A stretch of 64,000 nucleotides of DNA from Marinobacter sp. F4206 (GTDB taxonomy: Bacteria > Pseudomonadota > Gammaproteobacteria > Pseudomonadales > Oleiphilaceae): the NCBI RefSeq assembly GCF_019392195.1, contig NZ_JAHXKI010000001.1:248001-312000 (forward strand), written 5' to 3'. Below the pieces are notes generated by a model. That model had not been told where the DNA came from and made no database searches. It saw nothing but the letters and a program-made list of their open reading frames with translations. Position 1 is the stretch's first letter. Each line of letters begins with the position of its first letter. Shown piece by piece: positions 15,568 to 23,562 of this stretch. Both the position numbers and the translations under genes were made by a program.

Positions 15568-16677
15568 ATGCAGTTCAAAGGTTCAGAGAACTTCAGCCAC
15601 AACCAGTCCGAGCGCCTTGGTATTCTTGTTACCAATCTGGGTACTCCCGACGCTCCGACAACGTCCGCCCTTCGTCGGTACCTGGCTGAATTCCTCTCGG
15701 ACCCACGGGTCGTCGAACTTCCCCGCCCTCTCTGGTGGCTGATTCTGCACGGAATCATTCTTCGTATTCGCCCGAAACGCAGCGCTAAGGCCTACGCCGG
15801 CGTCTGGACGCCGGAAGGCTCTCCCCTGTTGATTCATACCGGAAAGCAGGCCGAGGGCATCCGGGAAGCGCTGAAGAAAAAGTACGGCCCGAATGTGGTC
15901 GTCGGCTTCGCCATGCGGTACGGCAACCCGTCGATCCCGAAGGTTCTGGACGAAATGCAGGCCCAAGGCGTGCGCAAGCTGCTTGTGCTTCCGTTGTACC
16001 CGCAGTATTCAGCCTCAACGTCTGCGTCCACCTTTGATGCCATCGCCAAGGACTTCAGCAAGCGTCGCTGGTTGCCGGATTTACGGTTTATCTCCCACTA
16101 TCCGGACTACCCGCCCTACATTGAGGCCATGGCCAGACACATTGAAGCTCACTGGGCCAACCACGGGCGCAATGACAAGCTTATCCTTTCTTACCATGGT
16201 GTCCCCCTGAAATACCTGATGAAAGGGGATCCGTACCACTGCGAGTGCCACAAGACCTCTCGGCTGCTGGCAGAGCGCCTGGGGCTTTCCAGTGATGACT
16301 ACCTGACTACCTTCCAGTCCCGTTTTGGGAAGGAGGAATGGCTCAAACCCTACACAGATGAAACGCTTAAATCCCTGCCGGAAAAAGGCGTAAAATCGAT
16401 AGATGTGTTCTGCCCCGGCTTCTCATCGGACTGCCTGGAAACCGTTGAGGAAATCGATGAAGAGAATCGCGAATACTTTATGGAGGCCGGCGGGCAGGGC
16501 TTCAGCTACATACCGGCGCTTAACGCAACTCCCGGGCACATTGAAGCTCTGGTGAAGCTAATTGAGGAGAACCTGCAGGGCTGGCAGGTTCCGAACAACA
16601 AGGCGGAAAATCTGGCCGAACGCCAGAAGTTGGCAGACGAACGAAAAGAGGCCACCTACCCTGGCCGGGACATGTGA
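15568..16677 (+). CDS. hemH: Ferrochelatase
   Basis: A 369-residue enzyme inserting Fe2+ into protoporphyrin IX, the last step of haem synthesis. The opening motif is LGILVTNLGTPDAPT, followed by YAGVWTPEGSPLL and PLYPQYSASTSAS. The metal-binding His is in ILSYHGVP, and the catalytic glutamate region is FCPGFSSDCLETVEEI. The ATG at 15568 has an AGGA site 9 bp upstream; the longer open frame inside DUF442 is not used. The C-terminal 30 residues are an ordinary polar tail. Confidence 0.95.
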   Translation: MQFKGSENFSHNQSERLGILVTNLGTPDAPTTSALRRYLAEFLSDPRVVELPRPLWWLILHGIILRIRPKRSAKAYAGVWTPEGSPLLIHTGKQAEGIREALKKKYGPNVVVGFAMRYGNPSIPKVLDEMQAQGVRKLLVLPLYPQYSASTSASTFDAIAKDFSKRRWLPDLRFISHYPDYPPYIEAMARHIEAHWANHGRNDKLILSYHGVPLKYLMKGDPYHCECHKTSRLLAERLGLSSDDYLTTFQSRFGKEEWLKPYTDETLKSLPEKGVKSIDVFCPGFSSDCLETVEEIDEENREYFMEAGGQGFSYIPALNATPGHIEALVKLIEENLQGWQVPNNKAENLAERQKLADERKEATYPGRDM

Positions 16678-16683
16678 AAGAAG

Positions 16684-17424
16684 ATGAAACTGAATTGTGA
16701 TCTTGGGGAAAGCTACGGAGTCTGGGAAATGGGTCAGGATGAGGCGGTCATGCCGCTCATCGACATGGCCAACGTTGCCTGCGGTTTTCACGCGGCCGAC
16801 CCCATGGTCATCCGTCGTACCGTTGCGCTGGCCGCAGAGCACGAGGTCGAGATCGGAGCGCACCCGTCCTACCACGACCTGGCGGGCTTCGGACGACGCT
16901 CCATTGCCCACTCTCCCGAGGAGATCCAGGCCCTCATGCTCTACCAGCTTGGTGCGCTGGACGGCATGTGCCGGGCCGAGGGGACTCACATCGCCTACGT
17001 GAAGCCTCACGGTGCACTCAACAACGACATGATGCGTGACGACACATTGCTCAAGGCTGTCGCTGAAGCCGTGGGCACCTATCGCCACAACCTGCCGCTG
17101 ATGATTCCCGTTACCTGCCGCTATCAGGAGCAACAGGCCCTGATCGAAAGGTTGGGAGTGCCGGTACTGCTGGAAGCCTTTGCAGATCGCGCCTATACCG
17201 ATGAAGGCCTGCTCGTGCCCCGCAAACACAAAGGCGCGGTGCACAGCGATCCCGAGATCATTGTGACTCAGGCTCTATCGTTTGCGGAACGGGGCGGCAT
17301 AACCAGCATCAACGGCCAGTGGCTTGAACTTCCAGCCCACAGCCTCTGCGTTCACGGGGACAACGAAAGTGCACTGGCCGCGGTTCAGGCCATCCGGGAT
17401 GCCCTGAAATCGCCGAGTGCGTAA
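16684..17424 (+). CDS. pxpA: 5-oxoprolinase subunit A (LamB/YcsF family)
   Basis: A 246-residue protein with the family signature MKLNCDLGESYGVW, MANVACGFHAADP, IGAHPSYHDLAGFGRR and YVKPHGALNNDM. PxpA works with PxpB and PxpC in ATP-driven cleavage of 5-oxoproline to glutamate. Neither partner lies next to it: hemH is 6 bp upstream, and downstream comes a gene-poor stretch and then the tRNA-Ser island. The partners may be elsewhere, or may have been separated when elements inserted nearby. Confidence 0.92.
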   Translation: MKLNCDLGESYGVWEMGQDEAVMPLIDMANVACGFHAADPMVIRRTVALAAEHEVEIGAHPSYHDLAGFGRRSIAHSPEEIQALMLYQLGALDGMCRAEGTHIAYVKPHGALNNDMMRDDTLLKAVAEAVGTYRHNLPLMIPVTCRYQEQQALIERLGVPVLLEAFADRAYTDEGLLVPRKHKGAVHSDPEIIVTQALSFAERGGITSINGQWLELPAHSLCVHGDNESALAAVQAIRDALKSPSA

Positions 17425-17456
17425 ACCTGCAACAGCGATTCCCCTGACAGGATCAT

Positions 17457-17666
17457 TCAGGCTTGCTGATCCCCATCGCCTTTATCGGACAATTCTGGAA
17501 AGGACTGGCAGAACGTACATTCGCCCGTATCGACAGCCGCACCTCCGGACTCAACGTACCTCACCTTTTGACTCGCCTGCCCACGATTCGCGGAAACAGA
17601 AAACCGACGATTGGTACGACCATCAGTCTGCTCGGATGCACTGGAAGCCATTTTTTTCTCGTTCAC
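17457..17666 (-). CDS. Small CxxC-containing hypothetical protein
   Basis: A 69-residue reading frame starting MNEKKMASSASEQTDGR, preceded by a strong purine-rich ribosome site (GGAGAGGGGG) about 9 bp before the ATG. The product is polar, with one CTFCQ motif near residue 51, and matches no family I recognise. It occupies most of the 365-bp stretch between pxpA and the left attachment site, where nothing else is visible. The ribosome site is the main support; homologues in other genomes would be needed to be sure. Confidence 0.35.
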   Translation of the reverse strand: MNEKKMASSASEQTDGRTNRRFSVSANRGQASQKVRYVESGGAAVDTGECTFCQSFPELSDKGDGDQQA

Positions 17667-17789
17667 GTAATTTCCCCCTCTCCAATATCACTATCGTGAG
17701 GTCTGGGATCCGAAAACCAAATACGCACAAACACGAGAATTGAACTGCCAAGACTACTTCGATGGGGAGAATCTGAAACCGAGAAGGGA

Positions 17790-17807
17790 AAAATGGCGGT
17801 GGGCCAG
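17790..17807. repeat. Left attachment site (attL) of the tRNA-Ser island
   Basis: An 18-bp direct repeat, identical to 27290-27307. Its last 14 bases equal the 3' end of the tRNA-Ser gene, including the encoded CCA. An integrase gene of the tRNA-targeting type starts 207 bp inside. Together these mark the left junction of an integrated element. Confidence 0.88.
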
Positions 17808-17856
17808 ACCGCCAAACACCTTCCTAAGCAGTTGTTTTTGAGTTTTTTTCCCTTAT

Positions 17857-17883
17857 ACCTTATTGCTTTAAAAGCAATAAGGT
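17857..17883. promoter_or_regulatory. Perfect 13-bp palindrome upstream of the integrase
   Basis: Two 13-bp arms (17857-17869 and 17871-17883) are perfectly complementary around a single central A. It lies 131 bp before the integrase start and 50 bp inside attL. It could be an operator, an integrase/excisionase arm site or an AT-rich hairpin. No T-run placement makes it a clear terminator. Confidence 0.5.
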
Positions 17884-17971
17884 TGTTCCCTTGTAACATC
17901 CGGCCGCATGTTTTAGCCTCCAATAATAGCTCCTTTGGTAGGTAGGAAGTAAGGTAGATGAGGCAAGCTCG

Positions 17972-17990
17972 GAATCCCGGACCGGGATTC
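17972..17990. promoter_or_regulatory. Perfect 9-bp palindrome just before the integrase ribosome site
   Basis: Arms 17972-17980 and 17982-17990 are perfectly complementary around a single central A, like the larger palindrome 90 bp upstream but GC-rich. It ends 23 bp before the integrase ATG, so a protein or RNA structure here could control integrase expression. Confidence 0.45.
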
Positions 17991-18013
17991 TAACCACTTC
18001 AGGAGACGCGAAC

Positions 18014-19309
18014 ATGCCGAAGAAAGCCCGTGAACTCAGCGCCACGGAAGTACGACGCTTGACCCATTCTGTTAGCAAAGACGGGAAGCCCTATAACGCC
18101 CTACATCCAGTCGGCGGCGTTTCGGGCCTACTGCTCCAAGTTACTCCGACCGGCGCAAAGTCCTGGATCTACCGGACCACCATAGCCGGCAAACGTCGCA
18201 ACATTGGACTAGGCGCTTTCCCGGACGTAACACTCGCCCAGGCCCGCGACAAGGCCCGAGAGGCACGCGACAAGATCAACTCCGGCATCGATCCTATTGA
18301 AGAACGGCAAGCCGCCCGCCGCGCCCTTGTGGCCGCCAGATTAAGTACGGTGACCTTTGCCGACGCGATGAACGATTACATCAGCATGAAGGCAAAAGAG
18401 TTCCGGAACCCGCGACAGCGACAGCAATGGGAGAATAGCCTAACCACGTATGCCATTCCGCACCTTGGTAACGTACCGGTTCGGGAAATCGAACTACCAC
18501 ATATCAAAGCCGTTCTTGATCCAATCTGGGAGACAAAAACCGAAACGGCCAACCGTGTGAGAGCCCGTATAGAAAACATACTTGGGTGGTGTGCTGTTCA
18601 TAGCTACCGCTCAAATGAGAACCCGGCTAAGTGGCAGGGCTATCTGGATGAGGTGTACCCCTCACCGGAAAAGATAAAGAAAAAGGCGCACTATTCCGCT
18701 CTACCCGTGGAAGCCATACCAGCGTTTATGACTGGCCTTAAAAAGCGGACCGGAACGGCGGCCCGGGCGTTGGAGTTTCTATTATTGACCGCCAGCCGCA
18801 CCAATGAAGTTATTGGAGATAAGCGAATAGGAAAGCCCGGCGTTACCTGGCAAGAAATCGACTTTGGAAAGAAAGTTTGGACTGTACCCGCTGACCGCAT
18901 GAAATCCGGCAAGGTGCACAAAGTCCCGCTTACTGATGCAGCTGTGGAGCTGTTGAAGGGCATGAAACCCGGCAAACCCGACGACCTCGTTTTTTCGGGG
19001 CCAAAAGGTGACATTCCCTCGAATAACTTTCTGACAGCCCTGTTGAAACGGATGGAGCAGCCCGTTACCGCCCACGGCTTTCGTTCTACCTTCAAGGATT
19101 GGGCGCGTGAACACACAGCATACGCCGACGAGGTATCCGAACTGGCGTTAGCACACATAAATAGCGACGCGACCCGAGCGGCCTACGCCCGCTCTGAGCT
19201 GATCGAAAAGCGCCGGCTCTTGATGACCGAATGGCAACAGTATTGCTACCACGGCAAGACTGGCAAGAAGTCAGAAAAAGTCGTAGCGATCGGAGGTAGC
19301 AAAGCGTGA
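18014..19309 (+). CDS. Tyrosine-type integrase (P4/DUF4102 family)
   Basis: A 431-residue site-specific recombinase. Residues 1-105 are the DUF4102 arm-binding domain (GLLLQVTPTGAKSWIYRT, NIGLGAFPDVTLAQARDKA). The SAM-like core-binding domain follows, then the catalytic domain with Arg262 (TASRTNEVIG), HGFR at 354-357, His381 and the nucleophile Tyr391. This family inserts satellites and islands at tRNA 3' ends, as seen here. Its start has an AGGAG ribosome site. The last 4 bp overlap the next gene. It should integrate and excise the element between the tRNA-Ser attachment repeats. Confidence 0.95.
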   Translation: MPKKARELSATEVRRLTHSVSKDGKPYNALHPVGGVSGLLLQVTPTGAKSWIYRTTIAGKRRNIGLGAFPDVTLAQARDKAREARDKINSGIDPIEERQAARRALVAARLSTVTFADAMNDYISMKAKEFRNPRQRQQWENSLTTYAIPHLGNVPVREIELPHIKAVLDPIWETKTETANRVRARIENILGWCAVHSYRSNENPAKWQGYLDEVYPSPEKIKKKAHYSALPVEAIPAFMTGLKKRTGTAARALEFLLLTASRTNEVIGDKRIGKPGVTWQEIDFGKKVWTVPADRMKSGKVHKVPLTDAAVELLKGMKPGKPDDLVFSGPKGDIPSNNFLTALLKRMEQPVTAHGFRSTFKDWAREHTAYADEVSELALAHINSDATRAAYARSELIEKRRLLMTEWQQYCYHGKTGKKSEKVVAIGGSKA

Positions 19310-19800
19310 ATATCGACGTTGCGGATATCTTTTTTCGACTGAAATACCCGGAGCAACATGCCAATCTCATTAGAGGCCTTGAAGCAATTGTTCAAAGGAC
19401 AGGAGTAGACGGAATAAAGGCTGATGAAAGGCGGCGACGGGCAAAAATCGCTGAATTAGGACGTTTAGATAATCCCCCGCATGAAGCGTTGCTGGGCATT
19501 TCAGCCGAAGAGCTAGTAAATTTTCAGGAATCTCGTGCCGCAAGACGCAGAACAAGCGGAAACAACCGTCTCGAATCAGCTATGAAAGTTGTCGCGTCGG
19601 CCTTTCTTGAATCGGAAAATGCGGGATGCACTGCTTCGGAAGCCTTAGATAAGGCGGAAGAGGCGATTGCGGAAAGCTTTACCTCGGGACGAGAAGCTAA
19701 CGTAGACCGGAAAACCCTTGCTGTTTGGCTTAGAAAAATTCAAGCACGAAATCTAACGACTATTCCGAAGGCCCAACGCGGTCGGCCGAAAAAGGAATAA
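19306..19800 (+). CDS. Hypothetical protein coupled to the integrase
   Basis: A 164-residue, highly charged, mostly helical protein whose start overlaps the integrase stop by 4 bp. It contains NIDVADIFFRLKYPEQHANLIRG and ends in a basic tail KAQRGRPKKE resembling an AT-hook-like or DNA-binding terminus. No family is recognised. The coupling suggests an accessory role with the integrase, for example a directionality factor, but this is inference. Confidence 0.7.
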   Translation: MNIDVADIFFRLKYPEQHANLIRGLEAIVQRTGVDGIKADERRRRAKIAELGRLDNPPHEALLGISAEELVNFQESRAARRRTSGNNRLESAMKVVASAFLESENAGCTASEALDKAEEAIAESFTSGREANVDRKTLAVWLRKIQARNLTTIPKAQRGRPKKE

Positions 19801-19864
19801 AGGTACCTACGCCGTTTTAATCAACTCGACCTAGATAAAACTGCCCCGTGTTGCATTCACTCGC

Positions 19865-20080
19865 ATGAGGCAGTTACCTATGAACATCACTAGTAATACC
19901 CCGTCACAACGCTTTCTGTCCGATAAAGATCTGGCAGATCGTTATTCCGTTCACCGAGCAACGCCGTGGCGTTGGGCTCAATCCGGCAAACTCCCCCACC
20001 CTATAAAGATCAACGGCTGCACCCGCTGGAAACTTTCAGATATTGAAGCCTGGGAAGCACAGCGGGAGAGCGTAGCGTGA
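19865..20080 (+). CDS. AlpA-family / excisionase-like DNA-binding protein
   Basis: A 71-residue protein with a winged-helix MerR/AlpA fold: RFLSDKDLADRYSVHRATPWRWAQSGKLPHPIKING, then TRWKLSDIEAWE. AlpA-like proteins regulate integrase genes and promote excision in P4-like elements. A second Met at codon 6 (19880) is an alternative start. The stop overlaps the next start by 4 bp. The usual TxW/S motif in the recognition helix reads ATPWRWAQ, a normal variant. Confidence 0.85.
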   Translation: MRQLPMNITSNTPSQRFLSDKDLADRYSVHRATPWRWAQSGKLPHPIKINGCTRWKLSDIEAWEAQRESVA

Positions 20081-20607
20081 AAGCATATAAAAACGCCCCG
20101 ACCGTCGGGCAAACGGAACAGGGCACACTGAACGAAATTTGCCCAAACGGAGTTAGCACGTTCAGTCGCCGTCGAACAGCAATTCACGAAGCCGGCCACG
20201 CGATAAGCCACGCCGCACACGGTATCCGCGTTAAATCGGTATCTATCTGGCAAACCGGCCCGCACTGGGAAGGCTGGACCGCTACAGAATGGCAACCGGG
20301 TATTACACCCAACTCTCAGCAAGAAACGGACTTGGCTTTAGCTTGTGGCCACATATCAGGGCACGTATCAGAACAAATACACACAGCCCCGCTCCCGCCT
20401 GCCTCGAACATTGCAGAATTATCGCAGGCACTGGCCTGTCAAGAAGCTATGGCGGGGAAAGGACGGGAAATCGACTTGCAGGGGTACGCCTGGGCACTAC
20501 TGGAAAAGAACCGGGCCTACCTACTGCGGCTTGCAGATAACCTGATGCTTACTCGCAGGCTGTCCGGCTCCCGGCTGCGCTTCTTGCTTCGCGGGGTGTC
20601 GCTATGA
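20077..20607 (+). CDS. Small HEAGH-motif (M41/FtsH-peptidase-like) protein
   Basis: A 176-residue protein with the zinc-protease motif RRTAIHEAGHAISHAAHG (HEAGH at residues 37-41), as in the peptidase domain of FtsH (M41). No AAA ATPase domain or transmembrane segment is present. Residues 105-165 contain acidic helices where a third metal ligand could lie. It is translationally coupled to the AlpA-like gene before it and the primase after it (ATGA overlaps). It may be a stand-alone protease or an inactive scaffold. The position in a replication/regulation operon is suggestive, for example cleavage of a repressor, but unproven. Confidence 0.75.
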   Translation: MKAYKNAPTVGQTEQGTLNEICPNGVSTFSRRRTAIHEAGHAISHAAHGIRVKSVSIWQTGPHWEGWTATEWQPGITPNSQQETDLALACGHISGHVSEQIHTAPLPPASNIAELSQALACQEAMAGKGREIDLQGYAWALLEKNRAYLLRLADNLMLTRRLSGSRLRFLLRGVSL

Positions 20608-22910
20608 TGGAACTACCCGAAGCACTGGCGCCGCTTGGCCAGTTCCGGCAATTCATTGGCTACCGGCTGATAGCTGACCCTAAGCGAGCCGGCAAGATCC
20701 TGAAAAAGCCCGTTGATATACGGACCGGCCAAACCCATAACCCCCATGATCCGGCGATTTGGCAGGACTTCGCCACGGTGGCTAAAGCAGTTCGGGCCGG
20801 CAAGGCTGACGGCGTAGGGTTCGTGCTGACGGCTACTGACCCGTTCCATGTGCTCGACATAGACGATGCACTTCAGGGCGGGCAATGGTCGCCACTGTCT
20901 CAGGATCTGATGAACTGGACCGCAGGCGCCGCGATTGAAATCAGCCAGAGCGGGACGGGCCTGCACATTATAGGTTGCGGCCACGTACCGGCTCACGGGT
21001 GCAAGAATTCCACCCTAGGGCTGGAGTTCTACCACACGGAACGCTTTATAGCCCTCACTGGCCAAGGTTGCAGCGGTAGCGCCGCACATGACAATACCGC
21101 AGTCCTATCCGATATTGTGGCTGCCTACTTCCCGCCTGATGCGGCTCGGTCGTCCGAGGGCTGGACCGACGAACCGTGCCCCGAATGGGACGGCCACACA
21201 GACGACGACGAACTATTGCGCCGCGCCTACAAGTCCGGAAGCGCCGTCAGTGCGTTCGGCAACCGCGCAAGTTTTAAGGATTTGTTCGAAGGCCGGGAGG
21301 ATGCATTAGCCGCGGCCTATCCGGACATCTCCGGAACCCGACCATATGACGCCAGCAGTGCCGATGTCGCCCTGGCCCTTCATTTGGCGTTCTGGACCGG
21401 CAGAGACTGTGAACGGATTCAGCGGTTAATGGCGCTATCCGGACTGAAACGGGACAAATGGGACCGGCCTGATTACCTGCCCCGGACTATTCATGCGGCT
21501 TGTAATCGCTGCACGGACGTACACAAGAAACGGACCCCGGAAGAAAGGCGGGCGGAACAGGTAGCGGAGAACGTGCGGATTGGCGAAACCGTAGAAGATC
21601 CGGCTGTACCAACCCTGCTAACCCTCGAACAAATGAAGCGCGAATTTGCCTACATCGGGGACAGTGGCGGCGTGGTCCATCGTCCAACGGGGAGAGTTCG
21701 GAAAAAAGAAGCGGCCGCAGGCGAATACGCCGGCAGCGTCCATACCTGGAAAGACCCGGACACCGGCAAGGAGAAATCCGCCCCGGCTCTCAAGCTTTGG
21801 TTAGCAAACGCCGAACGTATCAGCGTGGACGTTTTAGCATGGGTTCCCGGCGCTCCGGAATTATGCGCCCCGCCGGAAATCGTGAACGGAAATACTCGGG
21901 CCTTCAATACTTGGCGCGGGCTCCCTGCATACCATGCTCCTGCAGACTGGCAGGAGCGTATCAAGCCATTTATGGAGCATGTGGCTTACTTGGTGCCGGA
22001 ATTGGCAGAGCGTGATCGTTTTCTGCAATGGCTTGCCCATATCGTCCAGCGACCTGAAGAACTGCCGCACACCTGCTACTTAATGATTACAGAACAAACC
22101 GGCATAGGCCGTAACCTTCTGGCGGCCATTCTAGTGCGCGTGCTGCGAGGATACGTCGCTGCGGGTGTAGCATTGGGTGCGATTCTGGACGGCCAATTTA
22201 ATGGGCGTCTAAGTCAGAAGTTGCTGGCCATTGTGGACGAAACCCGGGAAGGCATGAGCGATAAACGGTACGTCCGTGGCGAACGCCTGAAAGGATTGAT
22301 CACGGAAGAGCATCGGCACATAAACACAAAGTACGGTCTGCAGACCGTAGAGCAGAACTGTTGTCGGTGGCTGATGTTCAGTAATCATTATGACGCCCTG
22401 CCGTTCGACAACCGAGACCGGCGCGTAATTGTGATTGAAAACCCTACGCAGCGACACGCCCCGCAATACTACGCACGGCTTTACAGGCTGGTGAACGATC
22501 AACAGTTTATCTACTCAGTCCGGGCGTACCTAGAAGGCGTGGACCTTACTGGCTTCAACCCAGGCGGACACGCGTTCACCAACGAGGCAAAGCGCCGCGC
22601 ACTGGACAGTATGAAATCCGACACGGACAAGGCGCTAGAAGAGTTTCGCGACACCTGGCCCGGCGCAATCACGGGCCGGTCCCACATCCGGACATTCCTT
22701 TCTCCCGCTTCGGTGAACGAGAACCACCTGACCCATGCGATTGAACGGTCGGGAATGATCAATGCCGGACGCCGGATCGGTTCGCGCGCTAACAAGGACC
22801 AAATAATCATCGTGCAGCCTGATCAGATTACCCGTGAACAGGTAAAAGCTGCGCATGGCCAGTATTTGATCGACCAGATCACCGCAGCGGCAGAAGCGTT
22901 TGACCAATGA
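20604..22910 (+). CDS. Primase-helicase (prim-pol-like N-terminus, DUF5906-type helicase)
   Basis: A 768-residue replication protein of the element. Residues 1-180 resemble the prim-pol/NrS-1-like primase, with HVLDIDDAL (acidic residues 85-88) and ISQSGTGLHIIG. Residues about 440-700 resemble the virus/plasmid SF3-like helicase DUF5906. The phosphate-loop region is ITEQTGIGRNLL (497-506), where the usual GK(S/T) is replaced by GRN, and the Walker B-like segment is LLAIVDE (540-546). It is coupled to the HEAGH protein by a 4-bp overlap. It is probably needed for autonomous replication of the excised element. The 22913-23045 repeat follows it at once. Confidence 0.85.
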   Translation: MMELPEALAPLGQFRQFIGYRLIADPKRAGKILKKPVDIRTGQTHNPHDPAIWQDFATVAKAVRAGKADGVGFVLTATDPFHVLDIDDALQGGQWSPLSQDLMNWTAGAAIEISQSGTGLHIIGCGHVPAHGCKNSTLGLEFYHTERFIALTGQGCSGSAAHDNTAVLSDIVAAYFPPDAARSSEGWTDEPCPEWDGHTDDDELLRRAYKSGSAVSAFGNRASFKDLFEGREDALAAAYPDISGTRPYDASSADVALALHLAFWTGRDCERIQRLMALSGLKRDKWDRPDYLPRTIHAACNRCTDVHKKRTPEERRAEQVAENVRIGETVEDPAVPTLLTLEQMKREFAYIGDSGGVVHRPTGRVRKKEAAAGEYAGSVHTWKDPDTGKEKSAPALKLWLANAERISVDVLAWVPGAPELCAPPEIVNGNTRAFNTWRGLPAYHAPADWQERIKPFMEHVAYLVPELAERDRFLQWLAHIVQRPEELPHTCYLMITEQTGIGRNLLAAILVRVLRGYVAAGVALGAILDGQFNGRLSQKLLAIVDETREGMSDKRYVRGERLKGLITEEHRHINTKYGLQTVEQNCCRWLMFSNHYDALPFDNRDRRVIVIENPTQRHAPQYYARLYRLVNDQQFIYSVRAYLEGVDLTGFNPGGHAFTNEAKRRALDSMKSDTDKALEEFRDTWPGAITGRSHIRTFLSPASVNENHLTHAIERSGMINAGRRIGSRANKDQIIIVQPDQITREQVKAAHGQYLIDQITAAAEAFDQ

Positions 22911-22912
22911 AA

Positions 22913-23045
22913 GGGACACCCGGGACATGCAGGACACCCGTTCCTGTACTGCAGAGAATCTAATTTCCCTATTTTTTTTACTTGAGAAAGAAAAAGGAAG
23001 TACCGCCAGTACAGAAACAGGTGTCCTGGGTGGGCCGGGTGTCCC
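22913..23045. repeat. Long inverted repeat with GGACACC iterons (possible origin of the element)
   Basis: Two 39-bp arms, 22913-22951 and 23007-23045, are complementary at 33 of 39 positions and separated by 55 bp. Each arm holds two copies of a GGACACC-type word about 18 bp apart (22914-22922 and 22932-22940 on the left; the mirrored pair on the right). The spacer is AT-rich, with a run of eight T. Position right after the primase-helicase, iterons and an AT-rich core all resemble a replication origin. A strong RNA hairpin is the alternative. Confidence 0.5.
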
Positions 23046-23087
23046 CAAAGCTGGCACAACTGTGAAAACCATCTGGAGCAACGAAAA

Positions 23088-23222
23088 ATGAAAACAAATG
23101 AACAACTGACCGCTGCAGCTGTAAAGCTGACTGAGAACGCCCTAGAGCTATCCGACGACGTGTCCGAAGCGGCAACCCTGCTGCTGGCGGCATGTTACAA
23201 CCTGATCGTTGCACGTTACTGA
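23088..23222 (+). CDS. Small (44-residue) hypothetical protein of the element
   Basis: An ATG at 23088 with a GGAG ribosome site 12 bp upstream opens a 44-residue frame, MKTNEQLTAAAVKL to CYNLIVARY. The product is an amphipathic, alanine/leucine-rich helix-turn-helix-like peptide of unknown function. Good spacing and composition support it as real. Its role may be regulatory or accessory to replication. Confidence 0.5.
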   Translation: MKTNEQLTAAAVKLTENALELSDDVSEAATLLLAACYNLIVARY

Positions 23223-23562
23223 CACAAACAGGCGGGAGTCTGTCTCAAGGCTCAGGCGGAGTTGAAGCCACTAAATCCGCCGCCGTCCTGTCCCGGTAGC
23301 GGACTACACTGATGAGACGCACGTACCAGATATGCCGCTCAGAAGCCCAGGGGGGGGGCAGTGAAAAAGTAGATAGCGCCTGCTTCGGGGCCGGTGCGGG
23401 TAGTCGAATTTTTAAGACCACGAAAAAATAATCTCGAAAATTATATGAGAGAAAAACGACTATAGGGAACGCTTGCCTTATTGGTGATTTATGTAATAAA
23501 AGAAGGCCACGGTTTCTGTTATGCGGAATGGCATAATGTTATGTTTTTAATGATGTGAGGTT
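23223..23562. other. Non-coding stretch in the element, with a nine-G run
   Basis: No convincing gene is seen in this 340-bp stretch. The left third is GC-rich and includes a run of nine G at 23350-23358 followed by CAGTGAAAAAGT. From about 23400 it becomes strongly AT-rich, marking the change from the replication module to cargo. A packaging (cos-like) or regulatory site is conceivable; no defined site can be assigned. Confidence 0.4.

Noticed and set aside
17663..17923. 86-residue minus-strand frame across attL
   Set aside because: Runs through the attachment site and the 13-bp palindrome; created by the junction and without family features.
22900..23091. 63-residue frame (TTG start) across the inverted repeat
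   Set aside because: Its residues are dictated by the repeat words, the start is poor, and the primase stop overlaps it; the repeat is better read as an origin or RNA structure.
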